A DNA stretch of 64,000 nucleotides, taken from Paraburkholderia silvatlantica (GTDB taxonomy: Bacteria > Pseudomonadota > Gammaproteobacteria > Burkholderiales > Burkholderiaceae). How positions within the stretch are numbered: position 1 is the stretch's first letter; every line of letters begins with the position of its first letter. Under the pieces are notes generated by a model that did no database searches, was not told the DNA's origin, and worked only from the letters and a program-made list of their open reading frames with translations. Shown piece after piece: positions 1-8,237 of the stretch. The translations under genes and the position numbers were made by a program. The stretch lies in NCBI RefSeq assembly GCF_003096715.1, contig NZ_QEOL01000029.1, positions 1 through 64,000 of the forward strand, read 5' to 3'.

Positions 1-94
1 GCACGAGATGCAGCGCCGCGACGCGAAGCGGGGTCTCGCCTCGCTGTGCATCGGCGGCGGCATGGGCGTGGCGCTCGCGCTCGAGCGCGCTTGA
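1..94 (+). CDS. Acetyl-CoA acetyltransferase (beta-ketothiolase), C-terminal end
   Basis: Only the last 30 codons are inside the window, in frame from base 2. They end in [14 protein letters not shown], the typical C-terminus of biosynthetic thiolases such as PhaA and BktB, which contains the catalytic GGGMG loop after the active-site cysteine of the family. The enzyme condenses two acetyl-CoA into acetoacetyl-CoA, the first step of polyhydroxybutyrate synthesis. The phaB gene follows on the same strand, which supports this role. The TGA stop lies in the first unit of a 10-bp tandem repeat. Whether the gene is phaA, bktB or another thiolase paralog cannot be decided from this fragment. Confidence 0.85.
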   Translation, partial: HEMQRRDAKRGLASLCIGGGMGVALALERA

Positions 95-130
95 TCCCGC
101 TTGATCCCGCTTGATCCCGCTTGATCCCGC
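91..130. repeat. Four exact tandem copies of TTGATCCCGC
   Basis: The 10-bp unit occurs four times without mismatch, starting at the stop codon of the thiolase gene, so the unit carries the TGA. A 10-bp period shifts frame each time, and the repeat lies outside coding sequence after the first copy. It is most simply a slippage-type expansion of the gene's 3' end. Confidence 0.95.
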
Positions 131-154
131 TTTCAAGGCAGCAAGCAGAGCAGC

Positions 155-202
155 AAGGAGGTATCAGGCGGATCGCCGCGCGTAAGCAGCGGCGATCCGC
201 CT
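155..202 (+). promoter_or_regulatory. Perfect Shine-Dalgarno-like motif without a start codon, followed by a 13-bp hairpin
   Basis: AAGGAGG lies near base 156-162 but no ATG, GTG or TTG follows at a usable distance. Instead a hairpin begins at 166: AGGCGGATCGCCG (166-178) pairs perfectly with 190-202 around an 11-nt loop. No T-run follows, so it is not a canonical intrinsic terminator. It lies between the thiolase gene and phaB and could be an RNA-processing or stabilising stem in that transcript. The effect is inferred; only the sequence is seen. Confidence 0.5.
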
Positions 203-371
203 GCAGCAGCAACCACGCGCAATACTAGAAATTGACCAGAAGCCGCGCGGTATTCGCCTTGTCTTCGTCCTGGGTGGAAGGATGAAGCCGGGCAACAGTG
301 CATGTGGCGCCGGCACGCGTAGCGCGCAACGCCACGGATTGAATGACGCTCAACTCTCGCGGATATATAGG

Positions 372-1115
372 ATGACTAATCGTATTGCATTGGTGACAGG
401 TGGTATGGGCGGCCTCGGCGAGGCCATCAGCGTGAAACTGCATGACGCGGGTTATCGCGTTGTCGTGACGCACTCGCCGGATAACGCGGGCGCCAGGGAC
501 TGGCTGGCGCGCATGAAGGAGACCGACCGCGAATTCCACGCCTACGGCATGGACGTGGCCGACTATGATTCGTGCCAGCGCGGCGCGAAGAAGATCCAGA
601 GCGAGATCGGGCCCGTCGATATTCTCGTGAACAATGCGGGCATCACGCGCGACATGACGTTCCGCAAGCTCGACAAGGTCAATTGGGACGCCGTGCTGCG
701 CACGAATCTCGACTCGATCTTCAACATTTCGAAGCCGCTGTGCGACAGCATGGTCGAGCGCGCGTGGGGCCGCATTATCAACATTTCGTCGGTGAACGGT
801 TCGAAGGGTTCGGTCGGCCAGACCAACTACGCCGCGGCAAAAGCCGGCATGCACGGCTTCACGAAGTCGCTCGCGCTGGAAGTGGCGCGCAAGGGTGTGA
901 CCGTGAACACCATTTCGCCGGGCTACCTCGCCACGAAAATGGTGACCGCCATTCCTCAGGACATTCTCGACACGAAGATCCTCCCGCAGATTCCGATGGG
1001 CCGCCTCGGCAACCCCGGTGAGGTCGCGGCACTCGTGCTGTTCCTGTGCTCGGATGAAGCGGGCTTCGTGACGGGCGCAAATATTCCTATCAACGGCGGC
1101 CAGCATATGCAATAA
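372..1115 (+). CDS. phaB: Acetoacetyl-CoA reductase (PHB biosynthesis)
   Basis: A 247-residue short-chain dehydrogenase, the usual length for PhaB. It reduces acetoacetyl-CoA to (R)-3-hydroxybutyryl-CoA with NADPH in the cytoplasm, providing the monomer for polyhydroxybutyrate synthase. The nucleotide-binding TGGMGGLG is at residues 9-16, NNAG at 87-90, and the catalytic Ser140, Tyr153 (YAAAK) and Lys157 are all present. The start MTNRIALVTGG at 372 matches the family N-terminus. An in-frame extension back to 282 is open but unlike the family. The gene follows a thiolase gene and precedes a strong terminator, so the two probably form an operon. No phaR follows; an IclR gene comes next instead. 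Confidence 0.93.
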   Translation: MTNRIALVTGGMGGLGEAISVKLHDAGYRVVVTHSPDNAGARDWLARMKETDREFHAYGMDVADYDSCQRGAKKIQSEIGPVDILVNNAGITRDMTFRKLDKVNWDAVLRTNLDSIFNISKPLCDSMVERAWGRIINISSVNGSKGSVGQTNYAAAKAGMHGFTKSLALEVARKGVTVNTISPGYLATKMVTAIPQDILDTKILPQIPMGRLGNPGEVAALVLFLCSDEAGFVTGANIPINGGQHMQ

Positions 1116-1206
1116 GGCTATGCTAAACAGGTATCGCGCATGAATGATGTCAGGCGACTTTCGCCTGGGCGATGCGCGGCGCATGTGGCAGCGGTAATCC
1201 ATACCG

Positions 1207-1258
1207 ACCGCCGCATTGCGGGGGACGTGTAAAGCGCGCCCTGCAATGCGGCGGTTTT
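1207..1258 (+). terminator. Rho-independent terminator after phaB
   Basis: ACCGCCGCATTGC (1207-1219) pairs perfectly with GCAATGCGGCGGT (1243-1255), and TTTT closes the structure. The 13-bp GC-rich stem with a T-tract is a textbook intrinsic terminator and separates the PHB genes from the IclR cluster. Confidence 0.85.
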
Positions 1259-1344
1259 GCATGGTGCCGCCGGTTTGCGGGGCACGAACGCGGTGAAGCG
1301 TGCCGCTATAATTGGCCACCCAACGCGTGACCGGAGACTGGCCT

Positions 1345-2100
1345 TTGTCGAGCATTGCGAAACTGCTGTCCATCCTCGAACTCTTTTCCGAGGCGCGGCC
1401 TTTTCTTTCCGCCGAACAGGTGGCGGCCGAACTGCAGTGCTCGGTGCCGACCGCCTACCGCTATCTGCGCGAACTCGTCGATACGGGCATGCTGCTGCGC
1501 TTCGCAGGCGGCGAATACGGCCTCGGCCCGCGCATCATCACGCTCGACTACCATCTGCGCATTTCCGATCCTCTGTTGAAAGCGGGGCAGCCGGTCATGC
1601 GCGAACTCGCGGAACAATCGGGCTTCGATGCCGTCATGTCGCGCTGGTACGGCAATGAACTCGTCGATACGCATCGTGAATCGCACGACGCCGCATTCGA
1701 CCTGCGCTATGGACGCGGCCGTCCGCGGCCGCTCTTTCTTGGCGCCGCGCCCAAGGCGATCCTCTCGACGTTTCCCAAGGCGAAGCTCGCCGCGCTGTTC
1801 GAGCAGTACCCCGAGGACATCGCGGCCAGCGGACTCGGCACCACGCTCGAAGAATTTCGCGCGAGCCTGCTCAAGATCCGCCGCGCCGGCTTCTATTTCT
1901 CGAAGGGCGAACTCGAAGCGGGCATGTCCGCCGTCGCCTCGCCGCTCTTCACCGACGCGTCGGGTGAAGCCGTGGCCGCGCTCGCGCTCGTCGTGCCCGA
2001 GCAGCGCCTCGCATTCTTCAACCTCGATCGCGTGGTCGAGGCCGTGAAGGAAGCCGCTGCGCGCATTTCCACGCGTGTGCGTGCATTGATCGAGTCATAA
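1345..2100 (+). CDS. IclR-family transcriptional regulator
   Basis: A protein of about 251 residues with the IclR layout. An N-terminal winged helix-turn-helix (SIAKLLSILELFSEARPFLS, then AAELQCSVPTAYRYLREL, residues about 3-45) precedes a C-terminal effector-binding domain containing GMSAVASPLF near residue 200. The start is taken as TTG at 1345 because GGAGA sits 8 bases upstream; an in-frame TTG at 1312 would add 11 residues without a comparable ribosome site. It is convergent with the VOC gene, 15 bp away, and probably controls the neighbouring VOC, FAH and hydroxylase genes. IclR proteins commonly respond to aromatic acids or pathway intermediates; the ligand is unknown. Confidence 0.88.
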   Translation: MSSIAKLLSILELFSEARPFLSAEQVAAELQCSVPTAYRYLRELVDTGMLLRFAGGEYGLGPRIITLDYHLRISDPLLKAGQPVMRELAEQSGFDAVMSRWYGNELVDTHRESHDAAFDLRYGRGRPRPLFLGAAPKAILSTFPKAKLAALFEQYPEDIAASGLGTTLEEFRASLLKIRRAGFYFSKGELEAGMSAVASPLFTDASGEAVAALALVVPEQRLAFFNLDRVVEAVKEAAARISTRVRALIES

Positions 2101-2115
2101 AACGGCGGGGCCGCG

Positions 2116-2694
2116 TCACGCTACGCCCATGCGCGCTGCCATCTCCCTCTCCCACACCGCGCGTGGCCGGAAGCCCGGCAACGTGCTCGCATGGCGCTCG
2201 ACCTCGGCCAGCAACGCGTCGTCGGGCAGCGTGAAGTCCACGGCGACGCGCATGGGCTGATCCACGTACCACGGCGTGTCGATGAATATCTCCAGCCGGT
2301 TGCCCTCCGGATCGCGCGCGTAGAACGAGATCGCATTGCCGTGCGTGACCGGAACGATCTCCTCCACCCCTTCCTCCACGAAGCGCCGGTGAAAGTGCTT
2401 GAGCGTGGCGAGGCTGTCCGCCTCCAATGAAATCTGGTTGATCGGATTGAATGGCAACTGCTCGGGCCGGCCGCTCGCCAGCACGATCTGGTGATGCACA
2501 CGAGGATCGCGGCTGAGAAAAACAAGGCTGACCGTGCCCTGCTGCGAAGGCAACGTGCCGCGGTCCGTCACCGTGAATTCGAGCACCCGCGTGTAGAAGT
2601 CTTCGAGCTTCGCCATGTCGCTCACGAAAAAGCCCATGTGGCTGAGCGTGAGGCCGGTTCGCTTCGTGGCCGGTTCGGTATTCGGCAGAGTCAT
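2116..2694 (-). CDS. VOC-superfamily (glyoxalase/extradiol dioxygenase-like) protein
   Basis: About 192 residues. The fold signature is LSHMGFFVSD near residue 18, VHHQI near 65 and NRLEIFID near 131. The His, His and Glu in these motifs are at the positions of the metal triad of vicinal-oxygen-chelate enzymes, so a metal-dependent dioxygenase or related activity is plausible. The start at 2694 has GGAGA 6 bases upstream; upstream in-frame residues are not family-like. It is divergent from the FAH gene across an AT-rich control region and belongs to the same cluster as a flavin hydroxylase and an FAH hydrolase, a set that suits ring hydroxylation, cleavage and hydrolysis. The substrate is not known. 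Confidence 0.8.
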   Translation of the reverse strand: MTLPNTEPATKRTGLTLSHMGFFVSDMAKLEDFYTRVLEFTVTDRGTLPSQQGTVSLVFLSRDPRVHHQIVLASGRPEQLPFNPINQISLEADSLATLKHFHRRFVEEGVEEIVPVTHGNAISFYARDPEGNRLEIFIDTPWYVDQPMRVAVDFTLPDDALLAEVERHASTLPGFRPRAVWEREMAARMGVA

Positions 2695-2758
2695 GTTGTC
2701 TCCGGTGGTAGTGATAAACCCTGATGAGAATAAAGTTGTGCGACACGTTTTTCGTAGT

Positions 2759-2773
2759 GTATTCTCAAAATAC
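2759..2773. promoter_or_regulatory. Candidate operator in the VOC/FAH divergent promoter region
   Basis: GTATT and AATAC flank CTCAA, giving a 15-bp dyad in an AT-rich stretch between two divergent catabolic genes. This is the size of known IclR-family operators, and an IclR gene lies in the cluster. Binding is inferred from position and symmetry only. Confidence 0.4.
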
Positions 2774-2842
2774 GATAAATGCACAAATAAATACCCGGAA
2801 AGGTATCGGGGAAACTAAACTCTTTATCATCACTGGAGCATC

Positions 2843-3694
2843 ATGAAACTCGCCAGCTTTTCCACCCATGAAGGTTCGTCGTTCGGCGTCGTGCGCGACG
2901 GCGCGGTGTTCGACCTCAAGAAGCGCCTGGGCGGCCGCCATGCCGACCTCAAGTCGTTGATCGCGGCCGGCGCATTCGCCGAAGCGCAACGCGCCGCGAG
3001 CGAAGGCAAGGGCGACTATCCGCTCGCCGAAGTCGCGCTCGAGCCCGTCATTGCGAATCCGCAGCAGATCTTCTGCGTGGGCCTGAACTATGCCGAGCAC
3101 GTGAAGGAAACCAATCGCGAGATCACCGGGCAGCCCGTGATCTTCATGCGCCTGCCGGCTTCGCAGGTGGGCGCGGGCGAGCCGATGCTGCGTCCGCGAG
3201 AGTCTACGCAGTTCGATTATGAAGGCGAGATTGCCGTGATCGTTGGCGAGGGCGGGCGGCGTATCGCCGAGGCCGACGCATGGCGTCATATCGCGGGCTA
3301 TAGCTGCTATAACGACGGCTCGGTGCGCGACTGGCAGCGTCACACGGGCCAATGGGGACCGGGCAAGAACTTCTACCATACGGGCGCGTTCGGCCCGTGG
3401 ATGGTCACGAGCGACGAGATCGAGCCGAACGCGCTGATGACGCTCGTCACGCGTCTGAACGGGCAGGAAGTACAGCGCGCGACCACGCAGATGCTGATTC
3501 ACGGCATTGCGAAGCAGATCGCGTATCTCTCCACCTTCACGCCGCTGTTCCCCGGCGACGTGATCGTGACCGGCACGCCCGGCGGCGTGGGCGCGAAGCG
3601 CAATCCGCCGCTTTTCATGAAGCACGGCGACGTGGTGGAAGTCGAGGTGGATCGCATCGGCACGCTCAGGAATCCCGTCGCGGACGAAGCGTAA
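2843..3694 (+). CDS. Fumarylacetoacetate hydrolase (FAH)-family protein
   Basis: 283 residues, typical for single FAH-fold hydrolases and decarboxylases acting on acylpyruvates or ring-cleavage products. Hallmarks are FCVGLNYAEH near residue 76, FDYEGEIAVIVG near 128, which supplies metal-binding glutamates, and VTGTPGGVGAKRNPPLFMKHGD near 245. The start MKLASFSTHEG follows a divergent control region. The flavin hydroxylase gene begins 71 bases downstream on the same strand, with the transporter after it, so these three are probably cotranscribed. Expected chemistry is C-C hydrolysis of a fumarylpyruvate-like or related oxo acid; the precise substrate cannot be read from sequence. Confidence 0.88.
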   Translation: MKLASFSTHEGSSFGVVRDGAVFDLKKRLGGRHADLKSLIAAGAFAEAQRAASEGKGDYPLAEVALEPVIANPQQIFCVGLNYAEHVKETNREITGQPVIFMRLPASQVGAGEPMLRPRESTQFDYEGEIAVIVGEGGRRIAEADAWRHIAGYSCYNDGSVRDWQRHTGQWGPGKNFYHTGAFGPWMVTSDEIEPNALMTLVTRLNGQEVQRATTQMLIHGIAKQIAYLSTFTPLFPGDVIVTGTPGGVGAKRNPPLFMKHGDVVEVEVDRIGTLRNPVADEA

Positions 3695-3765
3695 GCCGCA
3701 GGACGCCGCCCGCGCTGCGCGCGGCGCAGTCATCCACGCCGTTGGCGATGTATCAGGTGAACAAG

Positions 3766-5307
3766 ATGAAGGATGCTATAAATAATTCGGAATGCAGATC
3801 AACTCAGACGCCCGACTATGACGTCGCGATCGTCGGTTTCGGGCCGACGGGCGCGACGCTCGCCAATCTGCTCACGCTGCGCGGCCAGAAAGTCGTGGTG
3901 TTCGAGCGCGACAAGGACGTGTTCCAGCTGCCGCGCGCCGTGCACTTCGACGGCGAATGCATGCGCGTGTTTCAGGCTGCCGGGATCGCGCAGACCCTGC
4001 TGCCCAATCTCTTCGTCGGACCCGGCATGAAGTTCGTGAATGCACGCGGCGAGCTGATGATCGACTGGACCCGGCCCGGCGGCATCGGCCCGCAAGGCTG
4101 GTGCGCAAGCTACAAGTTTCATCAGCCGGATCTCGAACGGGCGTTGCGGGCGCAGCTGTCCGAGCGCGGTGGCGCCGACGTGCACCTGCGCCACGAGGTG
4201 TTCGCGCTCGACGAACGCGACAGCCATGTGCGCATCCGCTTCGAGGATACGGCGCAAGGGCGGCTTGCCCACACCACGGCGCGCTACGTGGTGGGTTGCG
4301 ACGGCGCGCGCTCGACGGTGCGCCGCTTTATCGGCACCGAACTGGCCGATCTCAAATCGCACGAGCGCTGGGTCGTGGTGGACGCGCTGCTGCAGGGCGA
4401 GCGCGCCGATCTCGGCGACTATTCGATCCAGTACTGCGATCCCGCGCGGCCGATCACGTACACGCGCGGGCCGCACAACCGCCGCCGCTGGGAAATCATG
4501 GTGATGCCGGGCGACGACGAGCGCCGCATCGGCACGCCGGAATGGATCTGGGGGCGGCTCGCACGATGGATCACGCCCGGGCATGCGCAACTCGAACGTT
4601 CGGCGATCTACACGTTCCATTCGGTGATCGCGCAGGGCTGGCGGCGCGGCAGGCTGCTGATCGCGGGCGACGCCGCGCACCAGACGCCGCCGTTCATGGG
4701 GCAGGGCATGGCCGCGGGCATACGCGATGCCTCGAACCTCGCATGGAAGCTTGCCGACGTGATCGACGGCGCGCTGCCCGACACGCTGCTCGACACCTAC
4801 GAGAGCGAGCGCGAGCCGCACGTGCGCACGTTCATCGAAACCGCGGTGCAGCTAGGCGGCGTGATCCAGGCCACCGACAGCGACGCGGTTGCTGCGCGCG
4901 ACCGCGAGATGACGGCGGCGATTCGCGAATTTCGCACGCCCCAGCCGCGTCTCGGCCCGGGCTGGCACGCAGGTGCCGCTGGCGGCGATATCGGGCCGCA
5001 ACCCGTGTTCGACGACGGCTCGCGCCTCGATGACGCCGTCGGCTATCGCTTCGCGCTGATCGTCGACGAAGCGCTTGCGCAATGCGCGCAGGACGCGCTG
5101 ACTCACGCGGCACACCGCGAGCGCGTGGCGATCGTGCCGGCTGCGCGCGAGCAGCTTCGCGCCTGGCTCGAGGAAGCCGGTGCGCGGGCCGTGCTGCTGC
5201 GGCCCGACCGCTACATCGGCGGCGTCGCGCACGATATGGGCGAGCTCGCCGCGCTGCTCGCACGCGCAGGCGTTGCGTGTGCGCCGCAGCGGTGCGAAGC
5301 CGCTTGA
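3766..5307 (+). CDS. FAD-dependent aromatic hydroxylase (MhpA/PheA/TfdB-type)
   Basis: 513 residues of the class A flavoprotein monooxygenase family. The dinucleotide motif GFGPTG is at residues 24-29, the DG motif GCDGARS near 178 and the GD motif GDAAHQTPPFMGQG near 302, followed by a C-terminal thioredoxin-like region. These enzymes use NAD(P)H and O2 to hydroxylate phenolic rings; MhpA-type members act on 3-(3-hydroxyphenyl)propionate-like compounds. The start is set at ATG 3766 because AGGTG lies 6 bases upstream; ATG 3748 is an alternative. The open frame extends to 3352 across the FAH gene, but that part is antisense-like coding noise. It is the entry enzyme of the cluster by inference. 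Confidence 0.87.
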   Translation: MKDAINNSECRSTQTPDYDVAIVGFGPTGATLANLLTLRGQKVVVFERDKDVFQLPRAVHFDGECMRVFQAAGIAQTLLPNLFVGPGMKFVNARGELMIDWTRPGGIGPQGWCASYKFHQPDLERALRAQLSERGGADVHLRHEVFALDERDSHVRIRFEDTAQGRLAHTTARYVVGCDGARSTVRRFIGTELADLKSHERWVVVDALLQGERADLGDYSIQYCDPARPITYTRGPHNRRRWEIMVMPGDDERRIGTPEWIWGRLARWITPGHAQLERSAIYTFHSVIAQGWRRGRLLIAGDAAHQTPPFMGQGMAAGIRDASNLAWKLADVIDGALPDTLLDTYESEREPHVRTFIETAVQLGGVIQATDSDAVAARDREMTAAIREFRTPQPRLGPGWHAGAAGGDIGPQPVFDDGSRLDDAVGYRFALIVDEALAQCAQDALTHAAHRERVAIVPAAREQLRAWLEEAGARAVLLRPDRYIGGVAHDMGELAALLARAGVACAPQRCEAA

Positions 5308-5434
5308 CCCGACGCCCGGGGTGGTCCTCAGTGAAACGCGGCTGCCCGGGCCGATGCTTTTGAAAAAGAGGCGCAGGACATAGATCCGCAAGCAGCAACT
5401 CGAGCGCCCCCAAGTCCATCAACAAGGAGAGCAA

Positions 5435-6757
5435 ATGGAGACGACACCCTCCCTGCCGGCGACGCACGCCGCAGCGCCTGGCCTGACCCGCGCCCAATGG
5501 AAGATGATCCTCATTGCGAGTCTGGGCGGCTCGCTGGAATTCTATGACTTCGTGATCTACGGCTTCTTCGCGCATTCGATCGCCGCGCAATTCTTTCCGG
5601 CGAGCGACCCGCTCGTGAGCATGCTGCTCACGTTTTCGGTGCTCGCCATTGGCTATGTCATCCGTCCGCTCGGCGGCATCGTGCTCAGCAGCCTTGGCGA
5701 CCGCATCGGGCGGCGGCCCGTGTTCGTGGGCTCGATCGTCGTCGTGACGATCGCGACGATCTGCATCGGCCTGTTGCCCAATTACGCGCGCTGGGGCATT
5801 GCCGCGCCCATTGCGCTGATCGGTCTGCGCGTGCTGCAAGGCTTCTGCGTGGGCGGCGAAATGCCAGGCGCGATCACCTACGCGGTGGAAGCGGCGCCGC
5901 GGCGCGCGGGCCTCGCAGCCGGCGTGATCGTCTGCGCGATCAATACCGGCGTGATGCTCGCGACGATCGTCAATCTCGTCGTGCAGGCCGCGCTTACTCC
6001 CGCCGACGCCGCAAGCTACGGCTGGCGCATCGCATTCTTCGTGGGCGGCCTGTGCGGGATCGTTTCGTATCTGCTGCGCCGCAATCTGGACGAGTCGCCT
6101 GAGTTCCGGCAAATGCAGGGCGCCGTGGCGAAGCAGCCGTTTCGCGAAACGCTGCGCCATCATCGCGGCGCGGTGGTGAGCGGCGCGCTTTCGATTGCGG
6201 TGATGGCGGGCTTCAACGGCGTGCTCTACGGCCACATGCCTGCGTATCTGATCGAGACGTTGCGATATGCGCCGCGCGAGGCGGCGCTCGCCCAGAATGC
6301 GTATCTGCTCGTCAGTTCGGCGGGGCTGCTCGCGGCGGCCTGGGCTGGCGACTTCGTGCCGCGCCGATACCTGCTGCGGCTGTCGTGCGTTCTGCTCGCC
6401 GCGCTTGCCTGGCCGTTCTATACGGCGCTCGCGGCGCATAGCGTGAACGTGGTCGTGCTGTTCGTGTTCGCCGCGCTGGTGTTCTCACTCGCGAGCGGCA
6501 CATGGGCCGCGGTCCTCGCCGATCTCTTTCCGGTGCAGGTACGCTTTAGCGGCATCGCGCTCGCGTACAACGTTTCGGTCGTCGTATTCAGCGGATTTGC
6601 GCCGTTGCTCTGCGCGGCCTTCGTGCGCATGAGCGGGTCGCCGGCCGCGCCTGCATGGTACGTGATCGGCTCGGCGTTGGTTGCACTGGTGGCGAACCTC
6701 GGGCTGCACGCTTCGTCGCGCTCGCGGATGGAGCGTCCGGCGGCAGCGGCAGGTTAG
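5435..6757 (+). CDS. MFS transporter, metabolite:H+ symporter (MHS) type
   Basis: 440 residues with about 12 hydrophobic helices and the family signature SLEFYDFVIYGFFA near residue 38. A typical MFS loop GDRIGRRPVFVG lies between helices 2 and 3. AAGGAGAG precedes the ATG by 4 bases. MHS permeases import organic acids and aromatic acids at the inner membrane. It lies at the end of the FAH-hydroxylase operon, so it likely imports the substrate of that pathway. Two more MHS permeases occur in the window, at 26506 and 37819, each linked to an M20 hydrolase. Confidence 0.9.
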   Translation: METTPSLPATHAAAPGLTRAQWKMILIASLGGSLEFYDFVIYGFFAHSIAAQFFPASDPLVSMLLTFSVLAIGYVIRPLGGIVLSSLGDRIGRRPVFVGSIVVVTIATICIGLLPNYARWGIAAPIALIGLRVLQGFCVGGEMPGAITYAVEAAPRRAGLAAGVIVCAINTGVMLATIVNLVVQAALTPADAASYGWRIAFFVGGLCGIVSYLLRRNLDESPEFRQMQGAVAKQPFRETLRHHRGAVVSGALSIAVMAGFNGVLYGHMPAYLIETLRYAPREAALAQNAYLLVSSAGLLAAAWAGDFVPRRYLLRLSCVLLAALAWPFYTALAAHSVNVVVLFVFAALVFSLASGTWAAVLADLFPVQVRFSGIALAYNVSVVVFSGFAPLLCAAFVRMSGSPAAPAWYVIGSALVALVANLGLHASSRSRMERPAAAAG

Positions 6758-6770
6758 GCTTTCGCGGAGC

Positions 6771-7151
6771 TCAAAGAAAGCCTTCCGGCGTTTCGAACTC
6801 CGAATCGTCGACCTCGATGTCGACCGAGCAGGCGCCCTCGACGGCGGGTGGCGTCTGTTGCGCCGCGAAGCGCTCGCGCACGCGCTCGCGAATGCGCTGC
6901 TGGATCATGCGCCGGCGCGCCGTGTCCAGCGCGGCGTAGCGATCGAGTTGTGCGCGCGAGAAGCGCAGCGTGGCGGCGCAGCGCGCGTCGAGCGTGGTGT
7001 CGCGGTGCGAGTCCACGACCCATGAAAGCTGGATGACGATCGTCTCACCCTCGTCGATGAGGCTGACCGCCGGCCGCTTGGGCGATTCGAAAATATTCGC
7101 GACAGCGATCTGGATTTCCTCCAGACGCTGGTCGAAATCGAAGGTGTTCAT
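6771..7151 (-). CDS. Small conserved protein of unknown function (DUF3022-like)
   Basis: 126 residues, soluble, with no signal peptide or membrane segment. The N-terminal half is MNTFDFDQRLEEIQIAVANI and a beta-rich middle; a basic helical stretch (RRRMIQQRIRERVRERFAAQ, about 80-100) and an acidic tail follow. It resembles small Burkholderiales proteins that I recall being annotated DUF3022, which I could not verify here. It is convergent with the MHS transporter, with only 13 bp between stops. No function can be assigned. Confidence 0.6.
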   Translation of the reverse strand: MNTFDFDQRLEEIQIAVANIFESPKRPAVSLIDEGETIVIQLSWVVDSHRDTTLDARCAATLRFSRAQLDRYAALDTARRRMIQQRIRERVRERFAAQQTPPAVEGACSVDIEVDDSEFETPEGFL

Positions 7152-7349
7152 AGGGGCCCCCGTCTCGATGGCTGATTCCCGGAGACTTCGCAGCGCGCAT
7201 CGGGCGTTCCAGCCGGGTTGGGCACGCCCGATGCGCTAGCTGGCAAGCGGCAGGCGAACGCGCAACTCGCGCAGACCGCCAGAAACTGGCACGACGCGTG
7301 CGCGCTCGCCCCGGCACGTTCATTCATCGAAGCCTGCAAGGAGAGAGCC

Positions 7350-7928
7350 ATGTCCATGATCGTTGCAAGCCGCTTCACGACCCTGCACGAAGCGGAAGTG
7401 GCCGTCGACAAGCTGCGTTCGAACGGCTTCGTCGGCGAGGATATTGCCTCGTTCTTCGTGAACCCGAGCGGCCAGCACGCGCGGTATCCGGTGGGCGGCG
7501 ACGAGTTCGTCGACCCGGGCGCGCGCGGCTCGTCGCTCGGCGCGGCCACGGGCGCGGCGGCGGGCGCGGTGATCGGCCTCGTGCTCGGCGTGCTGATCTC
7601 GTACGTCGTGTTCCACTCGCTGGTGGTGCTGGCGGTGGCCGCCGGCGTGGGAGCCTATGTGGGCACGCTCGGGGGCGCGCTCTGGCAGACGAAGGGCGGC
7701 GGCAAGGCGCGCCAGCCCGACCTCGGCCACGAGCCCGACGGCACGCCAAGGGCCCGCGAGTCCGGCGTGCTGGTGGCCGTGCATGTGAGCCCAGGCACCC
7801 AGCACGCGGCGGCACAGGTGCTGGGCGCGGCGGGCGGCATGGAGATCGAGCGCGCGGATGGACGCTGGCAGCAAGGTCATTGGGCCGACTTCGACCCGAC
7901 CCGCAGCGTCGAGCCGCTGCGCGAATGA
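7350..7928 (+). CDS. General stress (YflT/17M-like) protein with glycine-zipper membrane region
   Basis: 192 residues. The start at 7350 is fixed by AAGGAGAG upstream; the longer open frame has no ribosome site. The N-terminus IVASRFTTLHEAEVAVDKLRS resembles the soluble domain of general stress proteins of the YflT/17M type. Residues about 60-110 form a Gly/Ala-rich hydrophobic hairpin (GAATGAAAGAVIGLVLGVLI), and the C-terminus is again soluble. It probably sits in the inner membrane. It precedes a small hydrophilic protein 33 bp downstream, likely cotranscribed. The role in stress is inferred from the family. Confidence 0.7.
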   Translation: MSMIVASRFTTLHEAEVAVDKLRSNGFVGEDIASFFVNPSGQHARYPVGGDEFVDPGARGSSLGAATGAAAGAVIGLVLGVLISYVVFHSLVVLAVAAGVGAYVGTLGGALWQTKGGGKARQPDLGHEPDGTPRARESGVLVAVHVSPGTQHAAAQVLGAAGGMEIERADGRWQQGHWADFDPTRSVEPLRE

Positions 7929-7961
7929 GGGGCGGCGCGTTGCGCCGACAAGGAGGACAGC

Positions 7962-8198
7962 ATGAAGCATCACGAGAGCCCGGACGACGACGGCACGCAC
8001 GTCAAGCGTCCGCAGCACGAAAGCAGTGAGCCGCTCGCGCGGCGTCACCCGCACGAGCCGCGCTCGGTGGGCCGCCAGGGGCATAGCGACGTGGAAAGCG
8101 GGCAGGAGGACACGGACCGCTGGGGCGGCGACGCGTACCAGGAGCGCACGAAGAACGACGCCCATGTGAACCGCAATTCGCGGGCGGGGCGTCGCTGA
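7962..8198 (+). CDS. Small highly charged hydrophilic protein
   Basis: 78 residues rich in His, Asp, Glu, Arg and Ser with no hydrophobic core, probably intrinsically disordered. A strong AAGGAGGAC ribosome site 5 bases before the ATG supports real translation. It follows the YflT-like membrane protein by 33 bp and is probably in its operon. It resembles the many small hydrophilic, stress-associated proteins of Burkholderiaceae, such as that at 19760. No conserved catalytic motif is visible. Confidence 0.65.
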   Translation: MKHHESPDDDGTHVKRPQHESSEPLARRHPHEPRSVGRQGHSDVESGQEDTDRWGGDAYQERTKNDAHVNRNSRAGRR

Positions 8199-8237
8199 GT
8201 TCGCTCAGGCCAGGTGGCTGCCGCCGAACGCCGCGTA

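Noticed and set aside
91-130. Possible CRISPR repeats
   Set aside because: The units are 10 bp and directly abutting, with no spacers.
282-371. N-terminal extension of phaB
   Set aside because: The 30 extra residues are unlike PhaB, and the family start at 372 gives the normal length.
4832-6439. 535-codon minus-strand open frame
   Set aside because: It is antisense to the hydroxylase and MHS genes, with shadow composition and no start context.
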